From JAJPJX01 sp964568355 (GTDB lineage: Bacteria > Acidobacteriota > Terriglobia > Bryobacterales > Bryobacteraceae), in the NCBI GenBank assembly GCA_964568355.1, contig CAZMRK010000730.1:1-12332 (forward strand): a DNA stretch of 12,332 nucleotides. Reading direction: 5' to 3'. The translations under genes and the position numbers were made by a program. The notes below the pieces were generated by a model, which was given only the letters and a program-made list of their open reading frames with translations, made no database searches and was not told where the DNA came from. Each line of letters opens with the position of its first letter. Position 1 is the first letter of the stretch. Shown here piece after piece: positions 9,457 through 12,332 of the stretch.

Positions 9457-10107
9457 ATGTCCTCACGCAGTGAGATCGCGATTCTGACCGGACTGGCATG
9501 CCTGCTCCTGCTGGGATGCTCCTCCGAAAAGCCCGCACCGGCTCCGGTGAAGAAGGCCGCCGCTCCCGAACCGACGCCGGAGGTCGTTCAGGTCAAATTC
9601 GAGACCAGCAAGGGAGACTTCGTTGTGGAGGCAACGCGCGCCTGGGCGCCTCGCGGAGTGGATCATTTTTATGAGCTGGTGAAGACCGGCTACTACGACG
9701 GCAACCGTTTCTACCGGGTGCTGCCCCGCTATGTCGTGCAGTTCGGCGTGAACGGCGATCCGCAAACTTCGCGCCTGTGGTCCTCCATGAGCATTCCGGA
9801 CGATCCCGTCAAGGAAAGCAACAAAAAGGGAACCGTCACCTATGCCCGCCGGGGTCCCGCCAGCCGGACCACGCAGATCTTTGTCAATATGCGGGACAAC
9901 AAGGACCTGGACGGCCAGGGCTTTGCTCCGTTCGGACGGGTGATTTCGGGGATGGACGTGATCGGCAGCCTGTATAGCGGCTATGGCGAGATGGCCCCAA
10001 GGGGCCAGGGACCCGATCCTACCCAGATCGAGCTACAGGGAAACAGTTATGTAGAGAATCATTTCCCTAGATTGGACTATATCAGAAGGACTACAATTCT
10101 TCGTTAA
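9457..10107 (+). CDS. Cyclophilin-type peptidyl-prolyl cis-trans isomerase, lipoprotein
   Basis: 216 aa. The N-terminus ends its hydrophobic run in a lipobox, LLLG-C21, followed by SSEKPAPAP. The mature protein should be a lipid-anchored envelope lipoprotein; Ser at +2 would mean the outer membrane if E. coli rules hold. A Pro/Ala-rich linker (24-42) precedes a compact cyclophilin domain (about 44-195). It has FYRVLP with R87, matching the catalytic Arg of cyclophilins, then Q95 in VVQFG, IFVNMRDN and GFAPFGRVISGMDVI. It should assist folding of exported proteins at proline bonds. An in-frame TAA directly precedes the ATG, so no longer start is possible. The next gene, a transpeptidase, starts one base after the stop, so translational coupling is likely. 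The family call is firm; the partner protein is inferred. Confidence 0.93.
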   Translation: MSSRSEIAILTGLACLLLLGCSSEKPAPAPVKKAAAPEPTPEVVQVKFETSKGDFVVEATRAWAPRGVDHFYELVKTGYYDGNRFYRVLPRYVVQFGVNGDPQTSRLWSSMSIPDDPVKESNKKGTVTYARRGPASRTTQIFVNMRDNKDLDGQGFAPFGRVISGMDVIGSLYSGYGEMAPRGQGPDPTQIELQGNSYVENHFPRLDYIRRTTILR

Positions 10108-10108
10108 T

Positions 10109-11212
10109 ATGTTGCGGATCTGGACCTACCTGCTGACGGTGGCGCTTTGCCACAGTATCCTCTGGGCGGCGCCGGCCAGCCAGCGCAAGCCCGCTCGAAA
10201 GGGCGCGCGCAAGAGTGCCAGGTCCGGACCTTGGCGTGTGCCGACGTTTGCCGATTCCACCGCCGGCGATAACGTGGACGGCGATGATCTGGAGGTCCGC
10301 CACGCCGCAGTGACGGCCCTGGGACGGCTCAATGGCAGCGTGGTGGTAGCGGATCCGGAGACCGGCCGCATCCTGACCATCGTCAATCAGCGCCTGGCCT
10401 ACCAGAGCGGTTTTCAGCCCTGCTCCACCATCAAGCTGGTAACCGCGTTCGCCGCCTTGCGGGAGGGCATCGTCGAAAGCAGCACCTCGCTCCGCCTCAG
10501 CCGCTACGTCAAACTGGATCTCACCGGCGCGCTCTGCCACTCCAATAACGTCTATTTCGCGCTGCTGGGCAAGAAACTGGGCTTCGAAAGGGTTGCGCGC
10601 TATGCCAGCCTGTTTGGGCTGGGCGAGAAGGCGGCGCTGGACCTGGAAGAGGAAAAGCCGGGCACCCTTCCCTCGGAAGAGCCGGCCAACGGCGGCGTCG
10701 CCATGATGACCAGTTTCGGCGAGGGGATCACGCTGACGCCGCTCGAACTGGCCGGCCTGCTGTGCGCCATCTCCAACGGAGGCACACTCTACTACCTGCA
10801 ATACCCCCGTTCTCAGCAGGAGATCGCCGCGCTGACGCCGCAGATCAAGCGCAAGCTGGACATCCTGCCCTGGGTCAACGATGTGAAGACAGGGATGCGG
10901 GCGGTGGTCGATTCGGGCACCGGCCATCGGGCGAACTACGATCCCAACGAACCCATCATGGGCAAGACCGGCACCTGCACCGATTACCGGGCCATGACCC
11001 ATCTGGGCTGGTTCGGATCGTTCAACGATGCCAGCCAGCACCGGCTTGTCGTGGTAGTGCTGCTGACGGGCGGGAAATCGGTAAATGGCCCGGTGGCGGC
11101 GGGAGTCGCCGGCGCCGTTTACAAGAACCTCGCGGAGCAGAACTTCTTCGCCGGGGTACGCCGGACGGATGCCCCCGATCTCTACGCGACGCAGGCCTGC
11201 TGCGCCCGCTAG
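10109..11212 (+). CDS. Compact penicillin-binding transpeptidase-domain protein
   Basis: 367 aa. A hydrophobic N-terminus (3-20) acts as signal or anchor. A Lys/Arg-rich stretch (26-38) and a presumably flexible region to about 65 lead into a penicillin-binding transpeptidase domain. All three active-site motifs are present: S106-T-I-K109 (SxxK), S145-N-N147 (SxN) and K286-T-G288 (KTG). FGLGEKAALDLEEEKPG (169-185) matches the usual PBP2/FtsI-like segment. It should acylate peptidoglycan stem peptides and bind beta-lactams. Oddly small: no PBP dimerisation or transglycosylase domain, and 39 residues from Ser106 to Ser145 against about 52 in FtsI. The C-terminus has vicinal Cys364-Cys365. The gene starts one base after the isomerase stop and forms an operon with it. 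A class D beta-lactamase or sensor-like role is an alternative, but the order and spacing favour a PBP. Confidence 0.88.
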   Translation: MLRIWTYLLTVALCHSILWAAPASQRKPARKGARKSARSGPWRVPTFADSTAGDNVDGDDLEVRHAAVTALGRLNGSVVVADPETGRILTIVNQRLAYQSGFQPCSTIKLVTAFAALREGIVESSTSLRLSRYVKLDLTGALCHSNNVYFALLGKKLGFERVARYASLFGLGEKAALDLEEEKPGTLPSEEPANGGVAMMTSFGEGITLTPLELAGLLCAISNGGTLYYLQYPRSQQEIAALTPQIKRKLDILPWVNDVKTGMRAVVDSGTGHRANYDPNEPIMGKTGTCTDYRAMTHLGWFGSFNDASQHRLVVVVLLTGGKSVNGPVAAGVAGAVYKNLAEQNFFAGVRRTDAPDLYATQACCAR

Positions 11213-11218
11213 CGGGAT

Positions 11219-11935
11219 CTACGGAATCAGTTGCGGCAACAGATCGCCGGCCGGACCGTGCAGGGCGCAGTCCACGAGTGGTGAATAGTGGGTAGCCTCC
11301 AGGTTGACCTCAATAACGTGAGCGCCGGATTCTTTGGCCATGGGAATCAGCCCGGCGGCCGGATAGACCACCGCGGAGGTCCCCACCACCAGCACCACCT
11401 CGGCCTTACGAACCGCGTGCTCGGCTTCCGGCATCATCCCTTCGGGCAGCGATTCGCCGAACCAGACGATAGCGGGACGCGCCAGCCCCCCACAGCCGCA
11501 ATGAGGCGGCAGCTTGGGCAGCGGCACGCGCCGGTCCGGCCAGTTGCTTCCGCAGGTCGTGCAGCGCATACGCCAGAGGTCGCCGTGCAGTTTCAGAACG
11601 CGCCCGCTACCCGCCAGGTCGTGTAATCCGTCGATATTCTGCGTGATCAGGGTGAAATGCGGCTTGGACGCTTCCAGGCGAACCAGCGCCAGGTGGCCTG
11701 GATTGGGCTTGGCCCGGGCGACAATTTCCCGCCGCCAGTTATACCATTCCCATACCAGCAGCGGATCGCGCGCGAAGGCCTCGGGGGTGGCCAGATCCTC
11801 GGGCCGGTAGTTACGCCAGAGACCGCCCGAGCCGCGAAACGTGGGGACGCCGCTTTCGGCAGAGATCCCCGCGCCGGTCAACACCGCCACGGAGGACGCA
11901 GTTCGAAGCCACTCACGGGCTTGTTCCAGGGACAT
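11219..11935 (-). CDS. cobB: NAD-dependent protein deacylase, Sir2 family (CobB/SIRT5-like)
   Basis: 238 aa, full length for bacterial CobB. NAD-binding motifs are GAGISAESGVPTFRG (21-35) and TQNIDGLH (98-105). H117 in LKLHG is the catalytic base. Zinc is held by C125/C128 and C146/C148. GTSAVVYPAAGL (185-196) completes the Rossmann part. Y65 and R68 in WYNWRR match the Tyr-x-x-Arg pair of SIRT5 and E. coli CobB that recognises acidic acyl groups, so desuccinylase or demalonylase activity is plausible beside deacetylation. The protein is cytoplasmic, using NAD to remove acyl groups from lysines such as those of metabolic enzymes. It converges on the transpeptidase gene with only six bases between stops. 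The start has only a weak GAG-type ribosome site. Confidence 0.95.
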   Translation of the reverse strand: MSLEQAREWLRTASSVAVLTGAGISAESGVPTFRGSGGLWRNYRPEDLATPEAFARDPLLVWEWYNWRREIVARAKPNPGHLALVRLEASKPHFTLITQNIDGLHDLAGSGRVLKLHGDLWRMRCTTCGSNWPDRRVPLPKLPPHCGCGGLARPAIVWFGESLPEGMMPEAEHAVRKAEVVLVVGTSAVVYPAAGLIPMAKESGAHVIEVNLEATHYSPLVDCALHGPAGDLLPQLIP

Positions 11936-11952
11936 GAGACTCGTTGCGCACG

Positions 11953-11958
11953 ATCATA
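11953..11958 (-). promoter_or_regulatory. Possible -10 box for the sirtuin gene
   Basis: TATGAT on the minus strand matches five of six bases of TATAAT and lies 17 bases before the sirtuin ATG. No good -35 was found at normal spacing. The resulting leader would be only about ten bases. Confidence 0.3.
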
Positions 11959-12004
11959 GCGTAATGCGCGCGGCCGTGGCTATTCGGGCAAGAGCGGTGA
12001 AGAA

Positions 12005-12026
12005 AGCCGAAACGACCGTTTCGGTT
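12005..12026 (-). repeat. Hairpin copy 1 of a near-identical pair
   Basis: CCGAAAC (12007-12013), loop GACC, GTTTCGG (12018-12024), extended by one wobble and one A-T pair. The 24 bases at 12004-12027 match copy 2 at 21 positions. Read on the minus strand the stem is followed by a pyrimidine-rich CTTTCTT, so it could be a second terminator, or an operator near the sirtuin promoter. Confidence 0.55.
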
Positions 12027-12067
12027 CTGGCGCCACAAGTGCTTCATTTTATTGGATCGCGCTCGAA

Positions 12068-12093
12068 AAAACCGAAACTACCGTTTCGGTTTT
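12068..12093 (-). terminator. Likely rho-independent terminator of the right-edge gene (hairpin copy 2)
   Basis: AAAACCGAAAC and GTTTCGGTTTT form a perfect 11-base stem with a four-base loop (12079-12082). On the minus strand it lies 22 bases after the stop codon of the right-edge gene and runs into six T residues. This is the expected terminator shape. A similar hairpin lies 65 bases away. Confidence 0.6.
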
Positions 12094-12115
12094 CCGACAC
12101 GAAGCGGCGTGCGCA

Positions 12116-12332
12116 CTAGCGGTGCTGGAGTTTCAAATCCACTACGACCAGATCCTTCGCCTTGCCGGTTTGGCGATTCACTACATAAACGCCGTGATCG
12201 TGAAGGGATTCTGCCTTGGGTGCATCCAGGGCTTCGACTACCAGATCGCGGGAGTGCACCTTGCGGAGAGCCGTGACCGCCTGATCGTCGAGCGCACCTC
12301 CGGACGTCTTCGGCTCGGGCACGCTGGAGGGC
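12116..12332 (-). CDS. C-terminal part of an unrecognised protein (5' end outside the window)
   Basis: The frame is open from the right edge to a TAG at 12116-12118, giving about 71 residues. Visible features are a Ser/Pro-rich start (PSSVPEPKTSGG), then a segment predicted as helix (DDQAVTALRKV), then hydrophilic and strand-like parts (GVYVVNRQTGKAKDLVVVDLKLQ). A GTG at 12320-12322 could begin a 68-aa protein, but the frame stays open to the window edge and no Shine-Dalgarno can be seen, so truncation by the window is more likely. A strong hairpin with a T-run follows the stop. I do not recognise the family. Confidence 0.55.
   Translation of the reverse strand, partial: PSSVPEPKTSGGALDDQAVTALRKVHSRDLVVEALDAPKAESLHDHGVYVVNRQTGKAKDLVVVDLKLQHR

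Larger units (their letters stand above)
11936..12115. other. Intergenic region with paired hairpins
   Basis: The 180 bases lie between two minus-strand genes and show no credible gene. They hold a possible -10 for the sirtuin gene and two near-identical hairpins (12005-12026 and 12068-12093). Confidence 0.55.

Noticed and set aside
10091..11041. Minus-strand frame opposite the transpeptidase gene
   Set aside because: It is antisense to a gene with all three PBP active-site motifs, and its own translation shows no recognisable domain.
10109..11212. Beta-lactamase as the identity of the transpeptidase-domain gene
   Set aside because: The SxxK, SxN and KTG order and the FGLGEK segment fit PBP transpeptidases better, and no class A Glu166-type motif was found. 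It is kept as an alternative only.
12004..12093. Two repeats as a possible short CRISPR array
   Set aside because: There are only two copies, each strongly palindromic, and one ends in a terminator-type T-run. No cas gene is present.

Overview
The window looks like chromosome from a GC-rich, Gram-negative soil-type bacterium, most likely an Acidobacteriota member of the Solibacter/Bryobacter kind. The reasons are the paired DUF1549/DUF1553 'planctomycete-type' cytochrome and DUF1501 genes, a Tat-exported enolase-superfamily protein, an MdtC-like RND pump, high GC at third codon positions, and short intergenic palindromes with a CTTCAG core. Planctomycetota and Verrucomicrobiota share some of these families, so the assignment is an inference. 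No tRNA, rRNA, CRISPR array, transposase or phage gene is visible.

Left part (1-2016, all minus strand): the 5' end of a small exported His-rich protein cut by the window edge (1-115); a Tat-signal mannonate-dehydratase-like enolase-superfamily protein (183-1523) with an altered metal-ligand position; a 214-base non-coding stretch with palindromes; and a 92-aa hypothetical gene (1738-2016). Centre left (2162-5257, plus): a complete RND inner-membrane pump of the HAE-1/MdtC type. It is divergent from the 92-aa gene and has no adaptor or outer-membrane partner in view. A double-hairpin repeat separates it from the convergent operon on its right.

Centre (5367-9360, minus): a two-gene operon of an 868-aa exported c-type cytochrome (PSCyt1-DUF1549-DUF1553) followed, 13 bases later, by a Tat-exported DUF1501 protein. 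This pair recurs in several phyla and its biochemical role is poorly defined. Right of centre (9457-11212, plus): a two-gene operon of a cyclophilin-type peptidyl-prolyl isomerase lipoprotein and a compact penicillin-binding transpeptidase, one base apart, with a candidate promoter that would give an almost leaderless mRNA. This looks like a small cell-envelope module.

Right end (11219-12332, minus): a CobB/SIRT5-like sirtuin converging on the transpeptidase gene with a 6-base gap; a 180-base intergenic region with two near-identical hairpins 65 bases apart; and the 3' end of an unrecognised gene. Most products are predicted to act in the envelope or periplasm (exported His-rich protein, Tat enolase, RND pump, cytochrome/DUF1501 pair, isomerase, transpeptidase); the sirtuin is the clear cytoplasmic exception. 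I see no defence system or mobile element. The most promising leads are the isomerase-transpeptidase pair, the cytochrome/DUF1501 pair, the metal-site change in the enolase homologue, and the repeated hairpins.
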